Of a DNA stretch of 64,000 nt, positions 56,060 through 64,000 are shown piece by piece. The first letter of the stretch is position 1. Each line of letters begins with the position of its first letter. The DNA is from an uncultured Rhodospira sp. (lineage in GTDB: Bacteria > Pseudomonadota > Alphaproteobacteria > Rhodospirillales > Rhodospirillaceae). Under the pieces are notes generated by a model. It was not told where the DNA came from and searched no databases. It saw only the letters and a program-made list of their open reading frames with translations. The stretch lies in the NCBI RefSeq assembly GCF_937138205.1, contig NZ_CAKZOT010000114.1:62001-126000 (forward strand), written 5' to 3'. Position numbers and translations under genes: made by a program.

Positions 56060-56983
56060 CTACCCCGCCTCGGCCGGCGCGGGCAGCGCCATCCAGTCCG
56101 GCACGCGCGGCGTCAGGCGTGCGTCACCGCAGACTAGCGGCGCGCCGGTGGCCAGCGCCTCCAGCCGCACCACGGCCAGCCCCAGTCCCGCTGTCTCGTC
56201 GATCACCATCCCGGAGCGCATCTCGCCGGCGTCCTTGCCGGCCTCGGTGAACAGGGGCGTGCCCGGCTCCGGCACCGGTCCGGCGATACTCACCGGCATC
56301 AGGCGGCGCTTCAGCAGGCCCCGGTACTTGGTGCGGGCGGTCAACTCCTGGCCCATGTAGCAGCCCTTGGCGAAGTCCACCCCACCAAGGTCGTCCAGGC
56401 CGCATTCCAGGGCGGTGCGCTTTTCGATGTCCATGTCGCGGGCGCCGTCGGGCAGTCCCAGGCCCAGACGGTGGCGGTCATAGGCCGAGGCGTCCACCAG
56501 TCGCGCGCCCAGGTTCTCCAGGATCGAGCCGGCCCGATCGGCCGGAAGATACAGCCGCGCCCCGGCACGGGGCAGGCGCGGGTCCATGAACACCACGCGG
56601 TCATCCAACATATGCGCCGCGCCCGCCTCGTTCGGCAGTCCCAGCACGTGCGGCACCGCCTCGCCCCAGACCGCCGCCACGCTCCAACCCTCGGCCGGCG
56701 CCAGCGCGATCTTGGCGCGCAACTTGAACCGCCGCAGGCGCGCGCGCAAATCCTCCAGCCGCGCGGCCTCGACCTCGATCAGCACGGTGTCGCCGTGCGC
56801 GGCGAGAACCAGGTCGAACAGCACCTTGCCCTGCGGCGACAGCAGCGCCGAGAACACGGCCCGCGCCGGCGACACCTTGGTTACGTCGTTGGTCACCAGC
56901 CCCTGCAGGAACCGCACCCGGTCCTCGCCGCTCAGGACCAGCAGGGCGCGGGTTTCGAGAATCGTGGCATCAAGAGCGGTCAT
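56060..56983 (-). CDS. ygfZ: Folate-binding YgfZ/Fe-S biogenesis protein
   Basis: 307 residues. The GcvT-like fold carries the diagnostic KGCYMGQELTART signature at about 205-217. YgfZ helps maintain certain iron-sulfur enzymes and needs tetrahydrofolate in the known cases. The start ATG 56983 begins MTALDATILETRALLVLSG, a typical beginning. Upstream, divergent, is a glycosyltransferase gene. Confidence 0.92.
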   Translation of the reverse strand: MTALDATILETRALLVLSGEDRVRFLQGLVTNDVTKVSPARAVFSALLSPQGKVLFDLVLAAHGDTVLIEVEAARLEDLRARLRRFKLRAKIALAPAEGWSVAAVWGEAVPHVLGLPNEAGAAHMLDDRVVFMDPRLPRAGARLYLPADRAGSILENLGARLVDASAYDRHRLGLGLPDGARDMDIEKRTALECGLDDLGGVDFAKGCYMGQELTARTKYRGLLKRRLMPVSIAGPVPEPGTPLFTEAGKDAGEMRSGMVIDETAGLGLAVVRLEALATGAPLVCGDARLTPRVPDWMALPAPAEAG

Positions 56984-57094
56984 TGGCGGGCGGTCCGGAT
57001 ATGCGGGTGAAGGTCCCCGCAGACGTAAGCCTTTCCGGGTCTTTGGCAAGCCCCGACCTTGGCAACGCGGGTGGCGCGGTCTATAAGGCCGGTC

Positions 57095-58165
57095 ATGCGT
57101 ATTCTGTTCGCCGACGATGGCGTTCCCTACGATGGGAAAACGCCCGCCGAAGCCCCCCTGGGCGGGGGTGAACGCGCCGTTGTCAACCTGGCCCGGGCGT
57201 TGGCCCTGCGCGGCCACGTCGTCACCGTGGCCACGGCGATCATCGACCCCGTGCGCGCCGACGGCGTCGCCTGGGTGCCCCTGCCGATGGACGAAGGCGA
57301 GCGATCGCTGCCGGCCGACACGGACGTGCTGGTGGCTGTGCGACGGCCCTCGCTGCTGTCCCTGCCGGTGCGCCCCGGACGGCGGGTGGTGTGGGTGCAG
57401 GGCCGGCCGGACTATCTGGTGCGCCCGACGGTGCGGGCGCGGCTCGCCACCCAGCGCCCCGACCTGCTGTACCTCAGCGTCAGTCAGCAATCCGCCGGCC
57501 CCGCCCTGAGCGGCCGCGGCGGCGGCATGAGCGCGCGCGTCATCGCGCCCGGCGCCGCCCGGCCGTTCCTGGAGACCGAGGGCGCGGCCCCGGCCGATCC
57601 GCCGGTGGCGGTGACCACCGCGCATCCGCTGCACGGCGGCCTGGACTGGCTGCTCGACCGGTGGGAACACGGCATCGCGCCGGCGGTGCCCAAGGCCCGC
57701 CTGCACGTGTACTCGGCTCTGCTGTCGGCCGGGCTGGCCGGAGAGGCGGTGCCCGAAGGGTTGGACCCGCTGGTGGCGCGTGTTCGCGCGCTCGCCGAAA
57801 AGGGCGTCGAGGTGCGCGAACCGCAGCCCGAGGCCGCCCTGGCCGACGCTTGGCGCACGGCGCGGGTGTTCCTGCACCCCGGGCAGGTCTGGGACCACGC
57901 TTGCTGGCCGCTGGTCGAGGCCCAGGCGCTGGGCCTGCCGGCCGTGGCCCGCCCGCTGGGCGGCGCGCCGGAACGCATCGCCAATGGCGATAGCGGCATG
58001 TTGGTGCCCGACGACGACGCTTTCGTCAACGTGGCCGTCCAGATCCTGACCGATGACGGCCTGCACCGGGGCATGGCGGAGGAGGCCCGGGCGCCGGCCC
58101 GCCTGCGCGCCTGGGACGATGTCGCCGAGGATCTCGAAACCCACTGGTTCAGCTTCAGCCGATGA
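57095..58165 (+). CDS. Glycosyltransferase (family 4-like)
   Basis: 356 residues. N-terminal MRILFADDGVPY and LGGGERAVVNLARALALRG are the acceptor-side features of GT4 enzymes. The donor-binding EAQALGLPAVARPLGGAPE is near residue 290, with the E-x7-E pattern (WPLVEAQALGLP). It probably acts in cell-surface polysaccharide synthesis. It overlaps the next gene by four bases (ATGA). Sugar and acceptor unknown. Confidence 0.82.
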   Translation: MRILFADDGVPYDGKTPAEAPLGGGERAVVNLARALALRGHVVTVATAIIDPVRADGVAWVPLPMDEGERSLPADTDVLVAVRRPSLLSLPVRPGRRVVWVQGRPDYLVRPTVRARLATQRPDLLYLSVSQQSAGPALSGRGGGMSARVIAPGAARPFLETEGAAPADPPVAVTTAHPLHGGLDWLLDRWEHGIAPAVPKARLHVYSALLSAGLAGEAVPEGLDPLVARVRALAEKGVEVREPQPEAALADAWRTARVFLHPGQVWDHACWPLVEAQALGLPAVARPLGGAPERIANGDSGMLVPDDDAFVNVAVQILTDDGLHRGMAEEARAPARLRAWDDVAEDLETHWFSFSR

Positions 58166-59169
58166 CTCAGCCAACCCCGCACGGGATGAAACTCCTGTTT
58201 ATCACCAACAGCCGCATCGGCGACGCGGTGTTGTCCACCGGGCTGCTCTCGTATGCCATGGAGCACTACCCGGGCGTCCACATCACCGTGGCCTGCGGGC
58301 ATGTCGCGGCGCCGCTGTTCGAGGGTCTGCCGGCCCTGGACCGCCTGATCCCCATGCACAAGAAACCCTGGGGCGGTCACTGGCGCGCGTTGTACGCGCA
58401 GACCAAGGGCACCAAGTGGGACCTGATCATCGACCTGCGCGGCTCGCCGCTGCCGTGGCTGCTGTGGCCGCACCGCACCCTGCGGCCTCAGGGCCACGCG
58501 GTGGCGCCGGACCACCGCCTGCGGCGCATCGCCACGACGGTCAGCAAGACGGGCTTCAGCCATCCGCCGGAGCCGCACCTGTGGACCCGGCCGGAGGACG
58601 AGGCGGCGGCCGACGCCGCACTGGCGGGAACCGGCGACGGTCCCATTCTGGCGCTGGCGCCGACAGCCAACTGGATCGCCAAGGTCTGGCCGGCCGACCG
58701 GTTCGTGGAGCTGGCCCGGCGCCTGACGGCCCCGGATGGGCCGCTGCCCGGCGCGCGGATTGCCGTGGTGGCGGCACCGGATGAACGGGAGGCGGCCGCC
58801 CCGGTGCTGGACGCCCTGGCCGGCCCCGGCACCATCGATCTGGTTGGCCGCCTGCATCTGCTGGCGGTCGCGGCGGTGTTCTCCCGCTGCGCGTTGTTCG
58901 TCGGCAATGATTCCGGCCTGATGCACATGGCGGCGGCGGCGGGCGCACCGACCGTCGGTCTGTTCGGCCCGTCCCGGGACGAACATTACGCTCCCTGGGG
59001 CCGACACTGCCGGGTGGCGCGCACCGACAAGTCCTACGACGAGTTGTTCCCGCCCACGCTCAAACCGGACTCGGTCACCGGAACCCTGATGGACACCTTG
59101 CCGGTGGACCGTGTCGAGGACACAGCCCGAGCCCTGTTGCGGAAGATCGGCGCCACCACGGCGGCCTGA
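58162..59169 (+). CDS. Glycosyltransferase family 9 (heptosyltransferase-like)
   Basis: 335 residues. The GT9 start is LLFITNSRIGDAVLSTGLL. Two Rossmann domains follow: the C-terminal one has the substrate-binding VGNDSGLMHMAAAAGAPTV and the FGPSRDEHYAPWG donor block. Family members transfer heptose in lipopolysaccharide cores or related sugars. The ATG overlaps the previous glycosyltransferase stop (ATGA), so the two are coupled. A second ATG follows at residue 9. Confidence 0.88.
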   Translation: MTQPTPHGMKLLFITNSRIGDAVLSTGLLSYAMEHYPGVHITVACGHVAAPLFEGLPALDRLIPMHKKPWGGHWRALYAQTKGTKWDLIIDLRGSPLPWLLWPHRTLRPQGHAVAPDHRLRRIATTVSKTGFSHPPEPHLWTRPEDEAAADAALAGTGDGPILALAPTANWIAKVWPADRFVELARRLTAPDGPLPGARIAVVAAPDEREAAAPVLDALAGPGTIDLVGRLHLLAVAAVFSRCALFVGNDSGLMHMAAAAGAPTVGLFGPSRDEHYAPWGRHCRVARTDKSYDELFPPTLKPDSVTGTLMDTLPVDRVEDTARALLRKIGATTAA

Positions 59170-59338
59170 GCGCGAGCGTTGACCCGGCGCGACCTTTGCC
59201 GCGAGGATGGGGCACATCAGTCGTCGCGGCGATGGCTGCCACCGTCTCGCCACCATCCGGCGTACGCTGCCCGGGCGTTCCTCTTTCTCTTCGGCGTCCG
59301 TCCGTCCGCCCCCCGCCGCGTCAAGGGAGTTCCGTTCC

Positions 59339-60376
59339 ATGGATCCGCGCGTCTTGCAGGCCATCACCGGTGACCCCATCGGCGGGACCGAGCGGTTCTT
59401 CGAGCGCCTGGTGACGGCCCTGCACCGCGACGGGATCCAGCAACTGGTGATGCTGCGCGACGTGCCCGACCGGGTGACCCGTCTGCGCGCGGCCGGGCTG
59501 CATCCGGTGACCATGAAGTACGAAGGCCTGTCCTTCCTCGTCCGGCGCCGCATCCGGCGCTATGTCAACAGTTTCCAGCCGGGTCTGGTGGTGGCCTGGA
59601 CGCCCGACACCGTGCACCACGTCACCGGCATGGGCGTGCCGGTGCTGGGCCGGTGGGGCATCGGCAAGCCCCTGGAGGCCTATCGCCAGTGCCAGCACCT
59701 GTTGGTGCACAGCGGATACGAGCAGGACACGGTGCTGGCCCAGGGCTGGCCGCGCGAGCGCGTGCACGTGCTGCCGCCGCTGGTCGAGCAGACGCCCCTG
59801 CCGCCGGTGCCGCGCAAGACCCTGTTCACGCCGGAACAGGCGCCGCTGCTGTTCGCGGCCGGGCAGATGACCGAGCGGCGCGAGTTCGCCACCATCCTGC
59901 GCGTGATGCAACGGCTGCCCGAGGTCTATCTGTGGATCGCCGGCGACGGCCCGGAACGCGATGCCCTGGAGACCATCGCCTACGAACTCGGCATCAAGCC
60001 GCGCGTGCGCTTTCTGGGGTGGCGCGACGACCTGGGGGCGCTGTACGCGGCCAGCGACGTGGTGGTGTGCACCGGCCGCGACGGCCTACCCGATCACGCG
60101 GCCATCGAGGCCTGGGCGCACGACAAGCCGGTGGTGGGCATCGGCCAGCCGGAACCGCACTCGGTGATTCGCGTCAATGAGAACGCCCTGGTCCTGCCCG
60201 GCGACGACCTGGTGACCATCACGCAGGGCCTGAAGTGGTTGCTCATGGAACCGAACGCGTTGACGATCCTCATCAACGCCGGGCGCGAGACCTTCGCCCA
60301 GGGGTATATGGTGTCGCAGATCCTGGCGCGGTATCGTGGCCTGTTCGAGCATATCGCCCATGTCGACGCGACCTGA
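59339..60376 (+). CDS. Glycosyltransferase (GT4-like)
   Basis: 345 residues. RVLQAITGDPIGGTERFFER is the acceptor-side start. A central AAGQMTERREFATILRVMQRL block precedes LWIAGDGPERDALE, a donor-domain signature. VCTGRDGLPDHAAIEAWAHD replaces the usual EPFGLVxLEAMA region. AAGGGAG precedes the ATG. It lies 169 bases after the GT9 gene in the same direction, so three glycosyltransferase genes form a group, probably for surface glycan or lipopolysaccharide. Confidence 0.85.
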   Translation: MDPRVLQAITGDPIGGTERFFERLVTALHRDGIQQLVMLRDVPDRVTRLRAAGLHPVTMKYEGLSFLVRRRIRRYVNSFQPGLVVAWTPDTVHHVTGMGVPVLGRWGIGKPLEAYRQCQHLLVHSGYEQDTVLAQGWPRERVHVLPPLVEQTPLPPVPRKTLFTPEQAPLLFAAGQMTERREFATILRVMQRLPEVYLWIAGDGPERDALETIAYELGIKPRVRFLGWRDDLGALYAASDVVVCTGRDGLPDHAAIEAWAHDKPVVGIGQPEPHSVIRVNENALVLPGDDLVTITQGLKWLLMEPNALTILINAGRETFAQGYMVSQILARYRGLFEHIAHVDAT

Positions 60377-60415
60377 CAGAGGCTGGCCGGCAGGACCAAC
60401 GCGGGAGAACGAAAC

Positions 60416-61750
60416 GTGCAGACGACGGAGCCCTTCGATCTTTTGGTGCGTGGCGGTACGGTCGTGACACCCGCCGGGGCCGAGGCAATCAACGTCGGCG
60501 TCCGCCACGGCCGCGTCGCCGCCCTGGGCGTTCCGGACACGGCCCCGGCGGCGGAGGTGCTCGACGTGCGCGGGCTGCACGTACTGCCGGGGGTGATCGA
60601 TTCCCAGGTCCATTTCCGCGAACCCGGCCTGGAGCACAAGGAGGACCTGGAGAGCGGCACGCGCGGGGCGGTGCTCGGCGGCGTGACCGCCGTCTTCGAG
60701 ATGCCCAACACCAGCCCCAACACCGACACGCCCGAGGCCCTGGCCGACAAGCTTGCCCGGGCGCGGGGGCGCGCCTGGTGCGACCATGCGTTCTTCCTCG
60801 GCGCCACCGACGCCAACGCCGACCGGCTGGGTGACTGGGAGACCCTGCATGGCTGCGCCGGCGTCAAGGTGTTCATGGGCTCGTCCACCGGCTCGCTGCT
60901 GGTCGAGGACGACGACGTTCTGCGGCGCGTGCTGGCCGGCGGCCGGCGCCGGGTGGCGGTCCACGCCGAGGACGAGGCGCGCCTGCGCGAACGCAAGGCC
61001 ATCGCCGAGGAGAAGGCCGACCCGGCCGCCCACCCCGAGTGGCGCGACGTCGAGACGGCGGCGCGAGCGACGCGGCGGCTGTTGACGCTGGCGCGCGAGA
61101 CCGGGCGGCGCGTGCATGTGCTGCATGTGACCACCGAAGAGGAACTGCCCCTGCTGGCCGAGGCCCGCGATCTGGCCAGCGTCGAGGTCACGCCGCAGCA
61201 CCTGACACTGGCCGCGCCGGATTGTTACGAGGGCCTGGGCAGCTTCGCGCAGATGAACCCGCCGATCCGCGAGGGACGCCACCGCGATGCCCTGTGGCGG
61301 GCGGTGGCCGACGGCTTGGTGGACGTGATCGGCTCCGACCATGCTCCGCACACACGCGAGGAAAAGTCCCGCCCGTACCCCCAGTGTCCGTCCGGAATGC
61401 CGGGGGTGCAAACCCTGGTGCCGGTGATGCTGGCGCACGTGCATGTCGGGCGGTTGAGCCTGCGGCGCTTCGTCGACCTGACCAGCGCCGGACCGGCCCG
61501 CCTGTACAACATCGCCGGCAAGGGGCGCATTGCGCGCGGCTATGACGCCGACTTTACCATCGTCGATCTGAACGCCGAACGCACCATCGACACCGCCTGG
61601 ATCGCCAGCAAGAGCGGCTGGACGCCCTATCACGGAATGCCGGTGAGCGGGTGGCCGATGATGACGGTGATTCGCGGCCGGGTGGTCATGCGCGACGGCG
61701 CGACGGTGGGCGAGCCCCTCGGCGAGCCGGTGCGGTTCCAGGGCGTATGA
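60416..61750 (+). CDS. pyrC: Dihydroorotase-family protein with altered zinc motif
   Basis: 444 residues, a type I dihydroorotase-like amidohydrolase. Blocks: GVIDSQVHFREPGLEHKEDL, EMPNTSPNTDTPEA, the carboxylated-lysine region VKVFMGSSTG, HAEDE, HVTT and SDHAPHTREEK. The metal motif normally HxH reads Q64-V-H66: the first zinc histidine is glutamine. Close alphaproteobacterial relatives share this change, and later ligands are present, so activity is uncertain but not excluded. The reaction would close carbamoyl-aspartate to dihydroorotate in pyrimidine synthesis. Start GTG 60416 with GGGAG upstream. Confidence 0.88.
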   Translation: MQTTEPFDLLVRGGTVVTPAGAEAINVGVRHGRVAALGVPDTAPAAEVLDVRGLHVLPGVIDSQVHFREPGLEHKEDLESGTRGAVLGGVTAVFEMPNTSPNTDTPEALADKLARARGRAWCDHAFFLGATDANADRLGDWETLHGCAGVKVFMGSSTGSLLVEDDDVLRRVLAGGRRRVAVHAEDEARLRERKAIAEEKADPAAHPEWRDVETAARATRRLLTLARETGRRVHVLHVTTEEELPLLAEARDLASVEVTPQHLTLAAPDCYEGLGSFAQMNPPIREGRHRDALWRAVADGLVDVIGSDHAPHTREEKSRPYPQCPSGMPGVQTLVPVMLAHVHVGRLSLRRFVDLTSAGPARLYNIAGKGRIARGYDADFTIVDLNAERTIDTAWIASKSGWTPYHGMPVSGWPMMTVIRGRVVMRDGATVGEPLGEPVRFQGV

Positions 61751-62064
61751 GGCGTGCGCGATTCGCCGCAGTTTTTACAGGGATTCGGCGAGCGGCGGAG
61801 CATCTCCGCCGCGACATGTTCCACCCGAACCGGGCACAGGGCCGTTGCGGCCAAGAGATCGGCGCCACGCCGCGCCGCACGCGGCGCCCAAAACATCGGA
61901 CGAGCCCGGTGGGCCTTGTTTCGTTTCAACGGCCTCTTACATGCCGGAAACCGAAGACGGTCGGCCGCAATGGCTTGATTGCCGCGGATATTCCGCAGTG
62001 CACATCAGGTTTTTTGCGCGGCGCAACGAGTCCTGGGCCGGTTCGTCGCAGTCGGCATGACGGC

Positions 62065-62093
62065 TTGACTTGTCAGGGGGCGTTGACTACACC
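62065..62093 (+). promoter_or_regulatory. Candidate promoter of the nuo operon
   Basis: TTGACTT (62065-62071) followed after 14 bases by ACTACACC (62086-62093) resembles the alphaproteobacterial housekeeping pattern described for Caulobacter (TTGACGS, 10-14 bases, GCTANAWC), six of eight in the second box. It lies about 70 bases before nuoA. The rest of the 411-bp gap (61751-62161) shows no gene. Confidence 0.5.
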
Positions 62094-62161
62094 ACTGCGG
62101 TTTCCGGGATCCGCCCGCCGAACACTGTGACAATCCCGCACGATCCGCGGAGCTTCATATC

Positions 62162-62527
62162 ATGACCGAAATGCTCCAAGAATACCTGCCGATCCTGATC
62201 TTTCTGGGATTGTCCGTGGTGATCGCCATTGGCGCGGTGGTGGGTTCGATTGTGGTGGTCCCGCAGAAACCTGATCCGGAGAAGGATTCGGCGTACGAGT
62301 GCGGGTTCGAGGCCTTTGAGGATGCCCGCGCCAAGTTTCAGGTTCGCTTCTATCTTGTTGCCATTCTGTTCATCATCTTTGACCTTGAGATTGCATTTCT
62401 GTTTCCGTGGGCCGTCAGCCTGGGCAACATCGGCCTGTTCGGATTCTGGTCGATGATGGTGTTCCTGGCCGTCCTGACCATCGGGTTCATCTACGAGTGG
62501 AAGAAAGGGGCCTTGGAATGGGAATGA
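62162..62527 (+). CDS. nuoA: NADH-quinone oxidoreductase subunit A
   Basis: 121 residues, three membrane helices (about 9-31, 64-84 and 90-112). The loop motif [20 protein letters not shown] is diagnostic. Part of the membrane arm of complex I. Stop codon overlaps the start region of nuoB. Confidence 0.96.
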   Translation: MTEMLQEYLPILIFLGLSVVIAIGAVVGSIVVVPQKPDPEKDSAYECGFEAFEDARAKFQVRFYLVAILFIIFDLEIAFLFPWAVSLGNIGLFGFWSMMVFLAVLTIGFIYEWKKGALEWE

Positions 62528-63078
62528 GCGAATCCACGTCGACGAGCCTCTCCGTCGGGCAGCCGCTGCCGCCGGGCCAGGAACAGGATGCCCTGCTGAA
62601 GGCCGTGGGCGGCGAGATGGAGGACAAGGGCTTCGTCATCGCCAGTGTCGACAAACTTGTGAACTGGGCGCGCACCGGCTCGTTGTGGCCGATGACCTTT
62701 GGCTTGGCCTGCTGCGCGCTGGAGATGATTCACTGCGCCTGCGCGCGCTATGACCTGGACCGCTTCGGCGTCGTCTTTCGGCCCAGCCCGCGCCAGTCGG
62801 ACGTGATGCTGGTGGCCGGCACGTTGACCAACAAGATGGCTCCGGCCTTGCGCAAGGTGTATGACCAGATGGCCGAGCCGCGCTGGGTTATCTCCATGGG
62901 ATCGTGCGCCAACGGCGGCGGGTACTATCACTACTCCTATTCCGTGGTGCGCGGCTGTGACCGGATCGTGCCGGTCGACGTGTATGTCCCGGGCTGCCCG
63001 CCGACGGCGGAAGCGCTGTTGTACGGCATCCTGCAGCTTCAGAAGAAGATCAACCGGACAGGGTCCCTGTTCCGTTAG
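62518..63078 (+). CDS. nuoB: NADH-quinone oxidoreductase subunit B
   Basis: 186 residues. It binds cluster N2; the ligand cysteines are visible in [20 protein letters not shown] and [13 protein letters not shown] 62518 follows AAAGGGG with good spacing; a second ATG at 62524 overlaps the nuoA stop and could be used. Confidence 0.96.
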   Translation: MGMSESTSTSLSVGQPLPPGQEQDALLKAVGGEMEDKGFVIASVDKLVNWARTGSLWPMTFGLACCALEMIHCACARYDLDRFGVVFRPSPRQSDVMLVAGTLTNKMAPALRKVYDQMAEPRWVISMGSCANGGGYYHYSYSVVRGCDRIVPVDVYVPGCPPTAEALLYGILQLQKKINRTGSLFR

Positions 63079-63197
63079 ACGGGACACGGGCAAGCACGGA
63101 CGTCCCGCTTGGGGGAGCGCGGGCGTGCCGGGGCATTTGTATGGCCGCCAGCGGTGATCCGTCCCGCGCGTGGCTGTTCGAGACGGGGTGGAAGACC

Positions 63198-63842
63198 ATG
63201 CTTTTGTCCGCGGAACAGATCGAGGCCCTGCAGGAACTGGGTCAGCGCATCGCTTCGGCGCTGCCCGACGCGGTGCGCGAGACCCACATGTCCAAGGACG
63301 AGTTGGTGGTCAGCGTCAACCGCCACGACATCGTGCAGGTGCTGACCCTGTTGCGCGACGATCCCAACTGCATGTTCAAGCAACTCGTCGACGTCTGCGG
63401 CGTCGACTGGCCGGACCAGGACGAGCGCTTCGAGGTGGTCTATAACCTGCTCAGCCTGAAGCACAACCAGCGCGTCCGCGTGCGCCTGACCACCAGCGAG
63501 GATCAGCCGGTGCCCTCGGTGGTCGAGGTGTTCAGTTCGGCCAACTGGTTCGAGCGCGAGGTCTGGGACATGTACGGCGTGGTCTTCTCCGGCCATCCCG
63601 ATCTGCGCCGGCTGCTGACCGACTACGGGTTCGAGGGCCATCCGCTGCGCAAGGACTTCCCGCTGACCGGAACCATGGAAGTCCGCTACGACGATGAGCA
63701 GGCGCGGGTGGTGTACGAACCGGTGCGCCTGACCCAGGACTTCCGCAATTTCGATTTCCTGAGCCCCTGGGAAGGCGCGCTGGACCCGGCCGTGGACGCG
63801 GCGGCGCGCGCGTTGCCGGGCGACGAAAAGGCGACCGGCTAA
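63198..63842 (+). CDS. nuoC: NADH-quinone oxidoreductase subunit C
   Basis: 214 residues from ATG 63198, a usual NuoC size. Motifs: [27 protein letters not shown] and [20 protein letters not shown]. An earlier in-frame ATG at 63141 would add 19 residues but has no ribosome-binding site. Peripheral-arm subunit with no cofactor, in a separate gene from nuoD. Confidence 0.95.
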   Translation: MLLSAEQIEALQELGQRIASALPDAVRETHMSKDELVVSVNRHDIVQVLTLLRDDPNCMFKQLVDVCGVDWPDQDERFEVVYNLLSLKHNQRVRVRLTTSEDQPVPSVVEVFSSANWFEREVWDMYGVVFSGHPDLRRLLTDYGFEGHPLRKDFPLTGTMEVRYDDEQARVVYEPVRLTQDFRNFDFLSPWEGALDPAVDAAARALPGDEKATG

Positions 63843-63894
63843 CGGGCCGGCGGGGCGAGCGACCGGGCGGCGACAGGACGAGGCAGGCGAGACC

Positions 63895-64000
63895 ATGGCC
63901 CAGACCGAGATCAAGAGCTACAACCTCAACTTCGGCCCCCAGCACCCGGCCGCGCACGGCGTGCTGCGCCTGATCCTGGAGCTGTCCGGCGAGGTGGTGG
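63895..64000 (+). CDS. nuoD: NADH-quinone oxidoreductase subunit D, N-terminal part (cut by window edge)
   Basis: Only the first 35 residues are visible. The N-terminal block [20 protein letters not shown] is the standard NuoD beginning (49 kDa subunit, quinone-binding region). ATG 63895 lies 52 bases after nuoC. Confidence 0.93.
   Translation, partial: MAQTEIKSYNLNFGPQHPAAHGVLRLILELSGEVV

Noticed and set aside
57484-59553. A 689-residue open frame on the minus strand across two glycosyltransferase genes.
   Set aside because: It spans two well-supported genes and the gap between them, with no conserved motif.
61751-62161. Short open frames in the pyrC-nuoA gap considered as a small gene.
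   Set aside because: Arg-rich low-complexity translation, no ribosome-binding site; the nuo promoter candidate lies here.

Overview
The window comes from the chromosome of a GC-rich Gram-negative bacterium, most likely an alphaproteobacterium of the Rhodospirillales type. Supporting this are the ftsE-ftsX-ElyC-plsC string divergent from a DUF3426 zinc-ribbon gene, the ETF-QO/TPR/ispE operon, the xseB-ispA-dxs string, separate nuoC and nuoD genes, and a promoter ahead of nuoA that resembles the Caulobacter housekeeping pattern. No rRNA, tRNA, CRISPR array or intact insertion sequence was found. The genus cannot be named from the sequence alone.

Layout. 1-3.8 kb: envelope and division genes (plsC, ElyC-like, ftsX, ftsE) and the divergent DUF3426 gene. 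4.1-7.9 kb: a four-gene operon for a sodium-pumping acyl-CoA decarboxylase, closed by a strong terminator. 8.5-17.1 kb: a small unknown gene, a UDP-glucuronate-epimerase-like gene, a large membrane protein, putA, a small membrane protein and mlaC. 17.3-18.9 kb: an AT-richer block with three overlapping genes, including an ImmA/IrrE peptidase, probably acquired. 18.9-24.6 kb: a methionine/folate operon (ArsR-methyltransferase fusion, metF, metH) whose promoter is covered by a perfect 22-bp palindrome. 24.6-29.1 kb: ispE, a TPR protein and ETF-QO.

29.6-39.7 kb is a signalling block: a PocR/PAS histidine kinase faces a four-gene operon that joins two periplasmic-binding-protein-like genes to an HD-GYP protein and a class III nucleotide cyclase. 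39.9-43.8 kb: malic enzyme and a PhoR-type kinase. 44.2-51.0 kb, all on the minus strand: Hcp, an OmpA-type protein, a WD40/caspase-like protein, a Ser/Thr kinase with a DUF4384-like tail and a lipoprotein hydrolase; this looks like a type VI secretion or envelope-stress accessory group. The kinase frame contains no ATG, GTG or TTG start; the best start is an ACG behind a good ribosome-binding site. 51.1-64 kb: GST, xseB-ispA-dxs, DUF2442, ygfZ, three glycosyltransferases, pyrC and the start of the nuo operon.

Two copies of a palindromic repeat of about 220-280 bp (43.9 and 55.4 kb) and several short 14-15-bp tandem repeats lie between genes. The parts most worth following up are the second-messenger operon, the caspase/kinase/Hcp group, the ImmA block and the repeat family.
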